DNA from: Actinomycetaceae bacterium
Lineage (GTDB): Bacteria; Actinomycetota; Actinomycetes; Actinomycetales; Actinomycetaceae
Direction of reading: 5' to 3'
NCBI GenBank assembly: GCA_030524055.1
Contig: JAUNHH010000012.1
Location: 17,808 to 81,807 of the forward strand
DNA: 64,000 nt
Shown: positions 15,120-23,862 of the stretch, piece by piece
How the letters are laid out: every line of letters starts with the position of its first letter
Position numbering within the stretch: the first letter of the stretch is position 1
Program-made: the position numbers and the translations under genes
Notes under the pieces: generated by a model
What the model saw: only the letters and a program-made list of their open reading frames with translations
Told to the model about the DNA's origin: nothing
Databases searched by the model: none

Positions 15120-17444
15120 ATGACCCGCACCAACGCGCTCACTCCCAGCCCGCAATCCCGAAATACACCTGACAACACCTATGACGCCATCGTCATTGGA
15201 TCCGGCATCGGCGGCTTAACGGCCGCCGGCCTCCTCACTAAAGTGGCGAATAAGCGCGTCCTCGTCCTCGAAAAACACTCTGAGCCTGGCGGATATACTC
15301 ATGTTTTCAGGCGCGACGGAGCCGAATGGGACACGGGTGTTCACTATATTGGCGACGTTGGCGACGGGTCCTCAATGCGCGCCTATTTCGATTATCTATC
15401 GGGCGGGGATTTGCAGTGGCGCCCTTTACCCAGCGGTTATGACCGCGTTATCCTGCCGAATATTGACACCACTTTTCCTTCTGGCGCCCCAGCTTTAGAA
15501 GCCCACCTCACAAGTCTTTTCCCGGAGGAAGCTACAGGAATACGCGCCTATTTCAAAGATATTCGTCGCGCATCGCGTTGGGCCACTCTCCATTTCATGC
15601 AAACAATGGTGCCGAAGATAGCGCTTCCCTTTATTCGCATGGCAAAAATGCCACTTCATTCCCTTGCCACATCACCAACTGAAAAGGTAGTAAATCGTCA
15701 TATTCACTCGCCGGAATTGCGTGCCATATTATGCGCTCAGTGGGGTGACTATGGACTGCCTCCAGCGCGTAGCGCCTTTGCTATGCACGCTGTCATCGCC
15801 AGTCATTATTTCGACGGCGCCTGGTATCCGGAAGGGGGTTCCTCCCGTATTGCACGCACTATTGAACGCACTATAGAGGCCGGTGGCGGCGCCGTGAGAA
15901 TAGCGCAAGATGTGCGCGAAATAGTCACCAATAATGGACGAGCCATTGGAGTTCGTGTACGCGACTTACGAAATAGTGCTGCCAGCGAAAATATCTACTA
16001 TGCGCCGATCATTATCTCTTCTATTGGCGCGAAGAAAACCTATAACCAACTCCTTCCTACCAGTGGGCGAATTGGCGCACTCACTGCCAGTGAACGCCAG
16101 AAACTCGCACATCTAGAGGATAGTACTTCGGGCATTAGCGTGCATTTACGCCTGAATCGAGACCCACGGGATTTCGGACTTCAGGGAGAAAATCTGTGGA
16201 TCTATCGGAGCACTGACCATAACGCAATAGCTAATGGTGTCCAGGAGCTGTTAGATGGCCATTGTCAGGGGCTCTTTGCCTCATTTTCCTCATTGAAGTC
16301 GGCCAGCAGACACCATACCGTTGAGCTCCTAACATTCATTAATAGCAGCGCATTCGAGAAATGGAAATCTGAAGATCGCGGTCAACGAGGGGCAGACTAT
16401 TCCGCGCTGAAAGAACGGGCAGCTCAGGGAATAGTAGCCTTATTCAATGAAGCAGTTCCTGGCATAGCCGATGCGGTGGAGTTTATGGATGTTTCCTCTC
16501 CCCTGACCTATGAACATTACACAGGGCACGAGGGCGGAAGTTTTTATGGTTTAGCGGCTACCCCAGAGCGGCTAAAAGCCGGACATTGTGGGCCAACAAC
16601 ACCCGTTGGAGGCTTGTATTTGGCAGGGCAAGATGCCTTAAGTCTAGGGATTGCTGGGGCAATGATGGGCGGCGTTGCTGCCGCAGTAGGAGTATTAGGG
16701 CCGAGCGGTTTCCCTCAAATCCAGGCCGCAATAAAGAAAGCAGCTAAAGACGGCTGGAAGACAAATGAGCGTAAGGATAGTGCTCCACGTCCAGAAGGAA
16801 GGTTCCGGGCTACTCTTATTTCCAAGCGCCTACTCACTGACAGCATATGGGAAGTTGATCTGCAGATTGATGGGGATATGCCTGCATGGCTTCCCGGCCA
16901 ATATGCCCGTATTGAAGTGGTGCCATATGTGTGGCGCGACTATTCCATTGCCGGGGTTAATGGGAACAGCTTGCGTTTTCTTATTTCTACTCGCACTGGC
17001 GGCCTGGGTTCCCAATGTGTTGAATCGGCCAAGCCGGGGCATCGCCTTCAGATTGAATTACCTTTAGGCACTTTTGGTGCGGCAACACCTGCTGATCGGC
17101 AGCGAGTTTTTATTGCCACAGGGACAGGATTGGCGCCGTTTCTGCCGATATTTGCCGCTGATACGCGCGACAGTGATCTTCTCTTCTTTGGGGCTAAAAC
17201 GCAGAAAGAGGATCTCACGCAGCTAGTTGATTCACCCTACCCGCGCACTATTCATTGTATTTCCAGGGAAGAAGTCTCTGGGGCCGAGCACTACGCTGGT
17301 CGGGTTACTGGAGCTATAGCTCAGGCCACAATTGACTGGGCGAATAGCGAAGCTTATATCTGTGGTTCAGGTGCAATGGTGGCCGATACGGTGGCTATGC
17401 TCGAAAGACTCGGCGCCGCCCATATTCACACGGAGCCGTATTAG
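15120..17444 (+). CDS. Fusion flavoprotein: CrtI/retinol-saturase-like oxidoreductase plus ferredoxin-NADP reductase-like module, copy 2
   Basis: Tandem paralogue of the preceding gene with the same two-part architecture in 774 residues: GSGIGG near residue 27, AGQDALSLGIAGAMMGG in the CrtI C-terminal signature, WRDYS near 604, GTGLAPF near 667, and the closing CGSGAM...AHIHTEPY. The last residues are identical in both copies. I chose ATG 15120 because GGAG at 15110 is correctly spaced; the frame is open further upstream, but the operator sits there. Codon choices differ clearly between the copies while protein similarity is high, so the duplication is not recent or each copy diverged under selection. 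Probably different substrates or expression levels. Confidence 0.75.
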   Translation: MTRTNALTPSPQSRNTPDNTYDAIVIGSGIGGLTAAGLLTKVANKRVLVLEKHSEPGGYTHVFRRDGAEWDTGVHYIGDVGDGSSMRAYFDYLSGGDLQWRPLPSGYDRVILPNIDTTFPSGAPALEAHLTSLFPEEATGIRAYFKDIRRASRWATLHFMQTMVPKIALPFIRMAKMPLHSLATSPTEKVVNRHIHSPELRAILCAQWGDYGLPPARSAFAMHAVIASHYFDGAWYPEGGSSRIARTIERTIEAGGGAVRIAQDVREIVTNNGRAIGVRVRDLRNSAASENIYYAPIIISSIGAKKTYNQLLPTSGRIGALTASERQKLAHLEDSTSGISVHLRLNRDPRDFGLQGENLWIYRSTDHNAIANGVQELLDGHCQGLFASFSSLKSASRHHTVELLTFINSSAFEKWKSEDRGQRGADYSALKERAAQGIVALFNEAVPGIADAVEFMDVSSPLTYEHYTGHEGGSFYGLAATPERLKAGHCGPTTPVGGLYLAGQDALSLGIAGAMMGGVAAAVGVLGPSGFPQIQAAIKKAAKDGWKTNERKDSAPRPEGRFRATLISKRLLTDSIWEVDLQIDGDMPAWLPGQYARIEVVPYVWRDYSIAGVNGNSLRFLISTRTGGLGSQCVESAKPGHRLQIELPLGTFGAATPADRQRVFIATGTGLAPFLPIFAADTRDSDLLFFGAKTQKEDLTQLVDSPYPRTIHCISREEVSGAEHYAGRVTGAIAQATIDWANSEAYICGSGAMVADTVAMLERLGAAHIHTEPY

Positions 17445-17452
17445 TGTGGCCG

Positions 17453-17486
17453 CCCCGCCCTCGTCTATTTTCATTCACGAGGGCGG
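17453..17486. terminator. Facing 12-mer palindrome after fusion gene copy 2
   Basis: CCCCGCCCTCGT (17453-17464) faces ACGAGGGCGG (17477-17486), 8 bp after the stop codon, with the same loop bases as the element after copy 1. The right arm lacks the last GG. Confidence 0.55.
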
Positions 17487-17561
17487 AAGGCCGCCTCTCA
17501 ATCCACCAACGAAAAGACAATATCCGACTATTTTAAGCTCACACTATGACATGATTGGTCT

Positions 17562-17987
17562 ATGAGCGCGCAAACACTCCCCTATCTCAACTTCACCAAT
17601 AACGGAACTCAAGCCCTGAGTTTTTACCAGTCAATATTTGGCGGGGAGCTGATTTTAGTGACTTTCAGTCAAATGGGCGCACTCCCTGATGATCATCCCG
17701 CCGCTCATTTACTTATGCACGGCGTTCTACATGGAGCAAATATTCATCTTTATGCCTCAGATGTCCCTGAAGGCGTAGCGCCGCATTCTTTAGTCCGCGG
17801 CAATGATATGCACGTAGCCTTAATGAGCGACAATATTGAGGAAACGCGTTCCTGGTTCACCGCTCTAAGCGAAGGTGGCACAGTAGAAATGCCTTTCCAA
17901 AAACAGATATGGGGTGCAGCATTCGGCTCTGTTACCGATCAATTTGGGACACGCTGGCTCGTGAATGCTACTCCGTCAGAAGGCTAA
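17562..17987 (+). CDS. PhnB-like VOC superfamily protein
   Basis: The 141-residue product starts TLPYLNFTNNGTQALSFYQ, continues FGGELILVTFSQMG and ends with VTDQFGTRWLVN, as in the PhnB/glyoxalase-like group of the vicinal oxygen chelate superfamily. One VOC fold is present, with paired beta-alpha-beta-beta-beta units. Such proteins are often misannotated as demethylubiquinone methyltransferases; many bind metal or antibiotics, others have no known reaction. No convincing ribosome site precedes the ATG, so the message may be leaderless. It is single and on the same strand as the flavoprotein and exporter genes but 117 bp downstream of the former. Confidence 0.75.
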   Translation: MSAQTLPYLNFTNNGTQALSFYQSIFGGELILVTFSQMGALPDDHPAAHLLMHGVLHGANIHLYASDVPEGVAPHSLVRGNDMHVALMSDNIEETRSWFTALSEGGTVEMPFQKQIWGAAFGSVTDQFGTRWLVNATPSEG

Positions 17988-18268
17988 GCAAAACTCACCG
18001 TCGATATCAGCATCACGTAGTCTTTCGCCATTCAGTTGAGCTAGACGCTACGGATCGAAGCACCCACCGCCATCTCAATCATCACATCCCACGGAAGATT
18101 ATCAAAGTAGCAATAAAGCGCTCTGTACAGCGAGAATATGGCCTACCCGCAGGTTTGCATCTTTTCAACTCGCAGTTTTGTCACAGGCTAACCCGTAAGT
18201 TTGCCACGCTTCACTATTGTCAACAGCGCCCTGTCCGGCTGGCGTCACAATCCTTTGACACCATCGCA

Positions 18269-18280
18269 CCCCGCCCTCGT
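18269..18280 (-). repeat. Dispersed 12-mer, single copy in a 399-bp noncoding gap
   Basis: Exact minus-orientation copy, the only structured element I see in 17988-18386 between the VOC gene and the SMR pair. No guanidine riboswitch-like hairpins were found before the SMR genes. Confidence 0.75.
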
Positions 18281-18386
18281 CAATAAAAATGACGCGGCAC
18301 ACTACTTTTCTCCCCGACAGCATTCACCCGATAAACTCGCCTGCGCACCCATCACACTTTTCCCTCGCCGAAAGGGGATAAAACAC

Positions 18387-18740
18387 GTGAAAAGTTGGCT
18401 CTTTCTTTGTGCCGCAATAGGCACAGAAGTGACAGCTTCACTCAGCCTTAAAGGCGCACTCACCTTCCCCCTTCTTTATATTGTGGTCGCCATTGGATAT
18501 ATCGCCTCTTTTACCTGCCTTTCTTTTTCTTTGAAGCACGGCATGCCATTGGGCGTTGCCTATGGAATCTGGGGAGCAATCGGCGTTATCCTCACTGCTT
18601 TACTTTCTGCGTTGATTTTCCACGAGCCGCTCAGTGCTCTCATGGGCATTGGCATTGCTCTCATTGTTGCTGGGGTCCTTACCGTTGAAATCGGTTCACA
18701 ACGTGCCGGTCACACCCAATCACAGAATATGGACGCATAA
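18387..18740 (+). CDS. SMR-family exporter subunit, first of a pair
   Basis: The product is 117 residues with four transmembrane helices. The conserved helix-1 glutamate lies in FLCAAIGTEVTASLSLK. Helix 3 has LGVAYGIWGAIGVILTAL, the dimerisation helix of small multidrug resistance proteins. I chose the GTG at 18387, which has AAAGGGG ahead of it; the longer open frame upstream is noncoding in character. Its stop sits two bases before the next SMR start, so the two are one operon and probably form a heterodimeric exporter, as in EbrAB or YkkCD-type pairs. Substrates would be cationic compounds, by family. The BmrR-like regulator downstream is a plausible controller. Confidence 0.85.
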   Translation: MKSWLFLCAAIGTEVTASLSLKGALTFPLLYIVVAIGYIASFTCLSFSLKHGMPLGVAYGIWGAIGVILTALLSALIFHEPLSALMGIGIALIVAGVLTVEIGSQRAGHTQSQNMDA

Positions 18741-18742
18741 CC

Positions 18743-19063
18743 GTGGGCTGGGTTTTTCTTATCTGTGCCATTGCCAGTGAGGTTACCGCTACGCTCCTTC
18801 TTAAAGTCGCATCTTCCGGCAAAAGAATCGCCTATATTCCCGTGGCCATTGGATATATTGCCGCATTTAGTTTGTTAAGCGGTTCCCTGAAAGAAGGCGT
18901 TCCTTTAAGCATTGCCTATGGGATATGGACAGCTAGTGGCGTTGCGTTAACCGCTCTTCTGTCGCGCTTCTTCTTTAAAGAAGCCCTTACCCGCACAATG
19001 ATCGCTGGAATCGTCATGATTATGGCAGGCGTATTGTTGATCGAACTCGGCGCAGCGCACTAA
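18743..19063 (+). CDS. SMR-family exporter subunit, second of a pair
   Basis: The product has 106 residues, again with four helices: the glutamate in CAIASEVTATLLLK, and LSIAYGIWTASGVALTALLS in helix 3. It starts with GTG right after the first subunit's stop. The two are only moderately similar. The C-terminus is short and lacks the extension seen in the first, matching the usual asymmetry of heteromeric SMR pairs. The next gene, the MerR regulator, begins 126 bp later with its own promoter-like sequence. Confidence 0.85.
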   Translation: MGWVFLICAIASEVTATLLLKVASSGKRIAYIPVAIGYIAAFSLLSGSLKEGVPLSIAYGIWTASGVALTALLSRFFFKEALTRTMIAGIVMIMAGVLLIELGAAH

Positions 19064-19152
19064 AGGCGGGTCGGTGGCGCCCTTCGGCCATCCCATCCCC
19101 ACCCTCGTCAATGATGCCCAGCGACACACGCGCCCCATCCCACCACCATGAC

Positions 19153-19183
19153 TTGACTCTGACACCATGTCAGCCTTCATTCT
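19153..19183 (+). promoter_or_regulatory. MerR-type promoter with dyad operator
   Basis: TTGACT (19153-19158) is followed directly by the perfect dyad CTGACA-CCA-TGTCAG (19159-19173). With the 19-nt spacing typical of MerR promoters, the -10 would lie at 19178-19183 (CATTCT, a weak match). The dyad sits between the hexamers, where MerR proteins bind. It precedes the MerR gene itself, suggesting autoregulation, with a leaderless or nearly leaderless message. Confidence 0.55.
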
Positions 19184-19189
19184 GGATAT

Positions 19190-20020
19190 ATGGCCGAAAC
19201 CCCAGAGACCATGTCCATTGGAGAGTTCAGCTCGCTCAGCCGAATCTCCGTGCGAATGCTGCGCCACTATGACGCTCACGGAGTGCTGGTGCCCGCCGAT
19301 ATTGACCCAGTAACGGGCTATCGACGTTACTCGCCCAGCCAGCTGCGCGATGCCGTTGATATTCGCAAACTTCGCGATGTACGCTTTGGTGTTTCCGCTA
19401 TTTCAGCTCTCCTCGCAGTCCGCGGAACCCCCGCATGGACCAGCGCGTTACACCTTCAACGCACGGTCCTCGCCGGGGAACTGAGCGCTGCCAAGGCCAG
19501 GCTGGCGTTAATCGACCAACTACTCTGTGAAGGAGATCCAGCCATGTCTATCGAGATCGAGCGCATCACTATTCCTGCAATGCGGGTCGTCGCTCTGCGC
19601 GGCACCGTACCCGCATATAAAGATGAGGGCCGCCTGTGGGAGGAAATGGTCCCATTGATTCGCCAGCAAGGGATCGAACCGATTGGCCCTGCAGGGACAA
19701 TCGAGCACGACGAGGAATACAAGGAAAGCGACGTTGACCTGTCAATTTTCTTGCCAGTCGCAGATGGAGTGAATGCCACGGCGCCGCTGGAGATTCTCGA
19801 ACTGCCCGAGCGCGAGTGCCTGGTAGCCCACGTGAGCGGATCCTATGACCAGATCACACGAGCAAACGAGATGATTGCCGAACGTCTAGTTCGTGACGGG
19901 TTGTGCCGACCATCAGATGGTGCACTGGCAAGCAAGGTCTTCAACTTCTACTTCAACGAACCAAGTGAGGTGGCGGAAGAAGATTTGCGGACCGATGTCC
20001 ACTGGCCAGTGTGCTGCTAG
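19190..20020 (+). CDS. MerR-family regulator with GyrI-like ligand domain (BmrR type)
   Basis: The product is 276 residues. Residues 9-78 form the MerR winged helix: SIGEFSSLSRISVRMLRHYD, GYRRYSPSQL. A coiled dimer helix follows (to about 115), then a GyrI-like effector domain (about 118-275) with RVVALRGTVPAYKD, GPAGTIEHDEEYK and LPERECLVAHVSGSYD. This is the layout of BmrR and related multidrug-sensing activators. It lies just downstream of the SMR pair on the same strand and has its own dyad promoter. Whether it also controls the SMR genes is inference, since no matching dyad was spotted before 18387. Confidence 0.85.
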   Translation: MAETPETMSIGEFSSLSRISVRMLRHYDAHGVLVPADIDPVTGYRRYSPSQLRDAVDIRKLRDVRFGVSAISALLAVRGTPAWTSALHLQRTVLAGELSAAKARLALIDQLLCEGDPAMSIEIERITIPAMRVVALRGTVPAYKDEGRLWEEMVPLIRQQGIEPIGPAGTIEHDEEYKESDVDLSIFLPVADGVNATAPLEILELPERECLVAHVSGSYDQITRANEMIAERLVRDGLCRPSDGALASKVFNFYFNEPSEVAEEDLRTDVHWPVCC

Positions 20021-20032
20021 TTTCGTTCATTG

Positions 20033-20044
20033 ACGAGGGCGGGG
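20033..20044 (+). repeat. Dispersed 12-mer, single copy after the MerR gene
   Basis: Exact copy 12 bp after the MerR stop codon. Only one arm is present. Confidence 0.8.
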
Positions 20045-20112
20045 CGCTGGCAGGAATCCCAAGTGGAGACCTACCAGCGCCCTGTCCTCTATTTGGGCTC
20101 TTTTACGGGAGG

Positions 20113-20470
20113 ACAAACCGCGTCCAAGACGCAGGTCCAGGCCCACCAGGTGCATCCTCGCGGCGGGTTGTCAGTCTAGACAGAACAAGTGCCAGCATTT
20201 CCGCAGGTCAATAATTCCCGTCTGCCTCTCCCTACGGACAAACCGCGTCCAAGACGCAGGTCCAGGTCGCCAGACACGTCCTCGCGGCGGGTTGTCACGC
20301 CAAGCCAGCAGGGCGCCCACATTTCCGCAGGTCATCAATTCCCGCCACCCCCTCCCACCGGACAAAGCGCGTCCAAGACGCGGGTTCGAGCCCACCAGAC
20401 ACGTCCTCGCGGCGGGTTGTCACGCCAACCCAGCGCACCGCCCACATCACCACAGGCAGCAACAAGGGCG
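20113..20470. repeat. About 125-bp tandem repeat array, nearly three units
   Basis: Units begin at 20113, 20238 and 20362 (periods 125 and 124); the third is shorter. Each unit starts ACAAACCGCGTCCAAGACG, contains the inverse partner CGCGGCGGGTTGT about 50 nt later, then a tail with TTTCCGCAGGTCA. Short open frames across it are consequences of the repeat. Related units occur at 57322-57530, so this is a dispersed tandem-repeat family. It occupies most of the gap 20021-20573, followed by a degenerate 12-mer near 20510. No protein or known RNA family was recognised. Confidence 0.75.
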
Positions 20471-20573
20471 GGAAGCTGTGAGACCACAACCTGCGATCTT
20501 CACAGCGCCCCCTGCCCTCGTCAATGGGAACCTGCGCGCCAAACCGCGCCAAACGCGCCCAGACCCCCTAGTA

Positions 20574-23303
20574 TTACTTTCCTCGGCGGCTCAGCCAGAA
20601 TGCGCCAGCTCCAACAACCAGGACAACGGCAGCAACGCCCATAATGATCCCGGTCGTAGCACCAGTCACAGCCAACGCGCCAGTCCTCCCGGAAGAGGAG
20701 GAGCCTCCCAGCGACTTCACGGACGGCCCTGACCCAGGAATCACGCCCCCATTAGTACCAGCAGAATGGCTGCCGCCACTGCCAAGGTGGGTCACTGATG
20801 GCCCGCCGGCCCCAACTCCAGCACCCTTGACGAAGCCAAAGTCCAGGCCGCCGTCGTGGTCGCCATCCTTCAGCAAGTCACCGGAGTCCGCCGAAACGCT
20901 AGAAGAATCCACTCCACGATCAGACCCAGCCCCTGCGACAGTCGGCGAGTAGCCCTGTGGCGCGGCCACAATCACCCGGTAGGTCTGTCCCTTAGCCATA
21001 GCAGGCAAGAAGTTGAAGACGTACTTGCCGTACTGGTCAGTTTTCACTGCACCCACACGCTCGCCATTGACATTCACCACGGATTCGCCGTCGGGCCCAC
21101 GCACCTCAACGGTGACACCAGGAATACCTGGCTCCCCCGGATCCTGGATGCCATCGGCGTCAAGGTCTTCCCAAACGACATCGCCAACAGAGACCTTCGG
21201 CTGGACGAAACCAAAGTCCAGGGTCGGGTCCAATGCATTGTCGGTGTACATATCGGTAGATTCAGCGGAGCCGGTGGCGGAATCCTTCGACCGGTCTCCA
21301 CCCTGGTTCGCAATGGTAGGAATCAAACCAGCAGGAGCCTTCACCAATTTCACGGTGTAGTGCTTGCCCTCAGGCAGGCCAGGCAGATCCGTAAAGGAGT
21401 AGCCACCGTCACCATCTGTCTTTACCTGGCCCACTGCTTTGCCGTGAACATTGGTGACAGCTTTCCCGTCGGGCCCAACCAGTTCCAGCACAACCCCAGG
21501 AACTCCCGGTTCGCCGGGATCTTGAATGCCATCGCGGTTAATGTCTTTCCACACGTAGTCGCCAACGCGGACCTTCTGGCGGACAAAACCGAAGTCCAGG
21601 GTCTGGTCGCTGTCGCCATCTTTTGTCAGGGCCGCTGCGGTGGCCTGTCCTCGCGAAGAGTTACGTGCAGGGTCGCTACCAACATCTGTGGTGGGTGTGT
21701 ACCCGGAAGGGTCAGTCACTGACACCACATAGGAAACGTCTTTTGGCAGCACCTCAAGGTCGCTAAAACGGTAAGCGCCCTTGTTATCAGTGGTTGTGGA
21801 ATACACAGGCGCACCGGCTGCATTTTTTACCTGCTGACCGTCGGTGCGTTTAATCATGACAACCACGCCACCCATGCCAGGTTCGTCTTTGCCCTGCAGG
21901 CCATCACGGTTGAGGTCGTGCCAGACGAAGTCACCCACGGATACCTTGGCGCGGCGTAGATGCGCTTCGCCTCCAGCACGGACACGGAAGGTGCGTTCAG
22001 CGGCCACAGCGAAGCCGCTGGGCAGGGTCAGAGTATTGGTGTAGGTCTGCCCATCAACGACGCCAGGGGTGCCCGCTTCATTCAGCAGTTGGGTGCGGTA
22101 GTAAATGCGGTAATTCGAGTTGGCAGTGAAAGTTGCCTCGCCCTTCTGGGCGAGTTTGACTTTCACTTCAGTTTTCTCGGCATTCCATTCGCAGGTAATG
22201 GTGGGATCGCCTGCAACGCTGCGCTCCCAATCAGTGTCTACCCCGGTCGCGACAGTGCCATTGGGCGCGCAATGCCCGAGGACGACTCGGCCGGTCGATC
22301 GGTCATCAACGTCGCCATCGTGAGCGGAGGGATTGCCATTGGCGTCAAGAAGAACATTGCCAGAGGCGTCAACTTTGCGTTCGCCCTTGGGGTATTCCTC
22401 GGACGACATCCACGCGATGTAGATTTCCGAGTCGAAGACCTGCCCCGGGCCGAGGGTGTCAGTAAAAGAGACTTCTTTTAGTGGTGCATCAGGTGCTGCA
22501 CCGGTGGCCGTATTGTAGGTAGCGGCAGTGAAGTCGGTGCTCCACCAAATACGGGGAATGTCCTCTGTAATTTCCACGCTGCCTGCGGACTTTGTGATTT
22601 CTTTGGGCTGTGCCCAGGGACGCTCAGTTGGCGCGCTGCCATTGCCGGAAGCTTCGCCAGCAACCTTCGCTGTGATTTCCTTGTCAACGGTAGCGCCCGT
22701 CGCGGGGTCATCGAATCCGAAAGTCAGAGAGTCAGAAGTCAGGGTGGAAGCCGCCTTATCGACGCGGGCGATAAACCAGGCAGAGCCGTGCAGGTCGGTA
22801 TTTTGCTGGATCGCAGATTCCAAGCCCCGCCCACCCGCGGCGGCGTCGCTGAGGTACGTGCAGTCAATACGTGCAGGGCCGCCCGCGCCAGCAGCGTTGG
22901 GCACACATTCAGCAATGTCGTAGGTGAATTTTGTGGTGGCGTCAGTCCACGCAAGACGGAAAGACAGGCCCTTTTGGTAGTGGTCGAGTTCTTTTGGCAG
23001 TACGAGGGCGAACTGCTGGCCAGGCGCAGGGTTCACACCATTGGTAGACCACGCCCAGGTCACCTTTGTTGTGTCACCACCCTTGGGCGCATCGGCGTAG
23101 ATCTCACCTGAATCAGTATTGTATTTTTCAACTGTAATGTCGGTGATTGTTGTATGGCCGGATGAATTTGTTCCATCTTCAGCATGGGCAATAGGCGAAT
23201 AAGAAAGAGACAAAGTTGAGCTGCCAAGAAATGTCACCATAAGGCTCAAAAAGGCAGGGAAAATACGCCCCTTAGGGTTTTTGGAACGAAGTGACCCTGT
23301 CAT
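20574..23303 (-). CDS. Cell-wall-anchored SdrD_B-repeat surface protein (adhesin-like), 909 residues
   Basis: The start ATG 23303 has GGGAG ahead; an open extension to 23381 is unlikely to be used. A signal peptide of about 45 residues ends near AHA-EDG. Residues 50-500 form two or more adhesin-like beta-rich domains with paired cysteines (IAEC...IDCTY, LGHC...ITCEW). Three SdrD_B domains follow, each starting with a form of KVSVGDxVWxDLNRDGxQ (calcium-binding D-x-N/D-x-DG). A Gly/Ser-rich wall spacer leads to the sorting signal LAVTG (877-881), a hydrophobic helix and RRGK. LAxTG is the class E sortase motif; no sortase is in the window. It probably mediates surface adhesion, by family. First of three such proteins. 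Confidence 0.85.
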   Translation of the reverse strand: MTGSLRSKNPKGRIFPAFLSLMVTFLGSSTLSLSYSPIAHAEDGTNSSGHTTITDITVEKYNTDSGEIYADAPKGGDTTKVTWAWSTNGVNPAPGQQFALVLPKELDHYQKGLSFRLAWTDATTKFTYDIAECVPNAAGAGGPARIDCTYLSDAAAGGRGLESAIQQNTDLHGSAWFIARVDKAASTLTSDSLTFGFDDPATGATVDKEITAKVAGEASGNGSAPTERPWAQPKEITKSAGSVEITEDIPRIWWSTDFTAATYNTATGAAPDAPLKEVSFTDTLGPGQVFDSEIYIAWMSSEEYPKGERKVDASGNVLLDANGNPSAHDGDVDDRSTGRVVLGHCAPNGTVATGVDTDWERSVAGDPTITCEWNAEKTEVKVKLAQKGEATFTANSNYRIYYRTQLLNEAGTPGVVDGQTYTNTLTLPSGFAVAAERTFRVRAGGEAHLRRAKVSVGDFVWHDLNRDGLQGKDEPGMGGVVVMIKRTDGQQVKNAAGAPVYSTTTDNKGAYRFSDLEVLPKDVSYVVSVTDPSGYTPTTDVGSDPARNSSRGQATAAALTKDGDSDQTLDFGFVRQKVRVGDYVWKDINRDGIQDPGEPGVPGVVLELVGPDGKAVTNVHGKAVGQVKTDGDGGYSFTDLPGLPEGKHYTVKLVKAPAGLIPTIANQGGDRSKDSATGSAESTDMYTDNALDPTLDFGFVQPKVSVGDVVWEDLDADGIQDPGEPGIPGVTVEVRGPDGESVVNVNGERVGAVKTDQYGKYVFNFLPAMAKGQTYRVIVAAPQGYSPTVAGAGSDRGVDSSSVSADSGDLLKDGDHDGGLDFGFVKGAGVGAGGPSVTHLGSGGSHSAGTNGGVIPGSGPSVKSLGGSSSSGRTGALAVTGATTGIIMGVAAVVLVVGAGAFWLSRRGK

Positions 23304-23550
23304 TTCTGGCTCCCAAATTGAGTAAATTGTGGCGCCTGCCACCGAATTAATTAGAGATGTGTCTGCAAAGTGAATCCGCAAAGTCAGACCACCCTCAAGA
23401 ATTTATAGGTGAACAGGGATGTTGCGCAAGTGTGCAGATCAGACAGTGTTTCCGAATTTACCAAAAGGTCAGCCAGCCCACTTTTGAGAATGGGGATTCG
23501 GCGCTGGAGAAAAGTTGGGCGCCATCTTTGGCGTATTCCCAATAAAAAAG

Positions 23551-23634
23551 GACCCCCCGCGCACCCGGCAGAGCGACCTTATCCTTGCTGCCTTCCGGCC
23601 CTGGGGAGGTTCGGGCGATACCGTCACACGGGGG
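23551..23634 (-). ncRNA. ffs: Signal recognition particle RNA, small bacterial (4.5S) type
   Basis: On the minus strand the segment contains the SRP domain IV core CAGGGCCGGAAGGCAGCA with its GGAA tetraloop and the asymmetric internal loop sequences around it. The ends pair (CCCCCGTGTGA with the GCGCGGGGGG side), and a run of T follows at 23548-23543 as a terminator. Boundaries are estimated from the pairing and may be off by a few bases. There is no Alu domain, so this is the short form. It lies between two giant genes for secreted, signal-peptide-bearing adhesins, and is transcribed in the same direction as both. Confidence 0.9.
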
Positions 23635-23783
23635 ATCGGGAAAAGTGTACGTCATTGAGAGCGAATTCGGCGCATTAAGTGTGCGCACTCACTATTCCAC
23701 TGATATTTATTGGCCAACTACAAAAGCGATATTGGTCATGAGATAGGACTTCGGTCATTGGTTATCCGCTAGAGAAAGAGGAA

Positions 23784-23822
23784 CCCCGCCCTCGTCACCC
23801 ATTGGGATGTACGAGGGCGGGG
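23784..23822. terminator. Facing 12-mer palindrome after the second adhesin gene
   Basis: CCCCGCCCTCGT and ACGAGGGCGGGG face each other with a 15-nt loop, about 40 bp past the stop codon of the 1491-residue adhesin gene (minus strand). Likely acts as a hairpin terminator, though no T-run follows. Confidence 0.55.
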
Positions 23823-23862
23823 CCCAGAGTTACTTAAGCCCGAAGGCTAAGTAAATGGTGCG

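Noticed and set aside
18281..18386. Guanidine riboswitch before the SMR pair
   Set aside because: The paired ACGR-loop hairpins of the mini-ykkC type are absent, and no ykkC-like structure was recognised.
20189..20732. Overlapping Pro/Arg-rich open frames across the 125-bp repeats
   Set aside because: They exist in several frames at once and reflect the GC-rich repeats; one also runs antisense into the adhesin gene. Not protein-coding.
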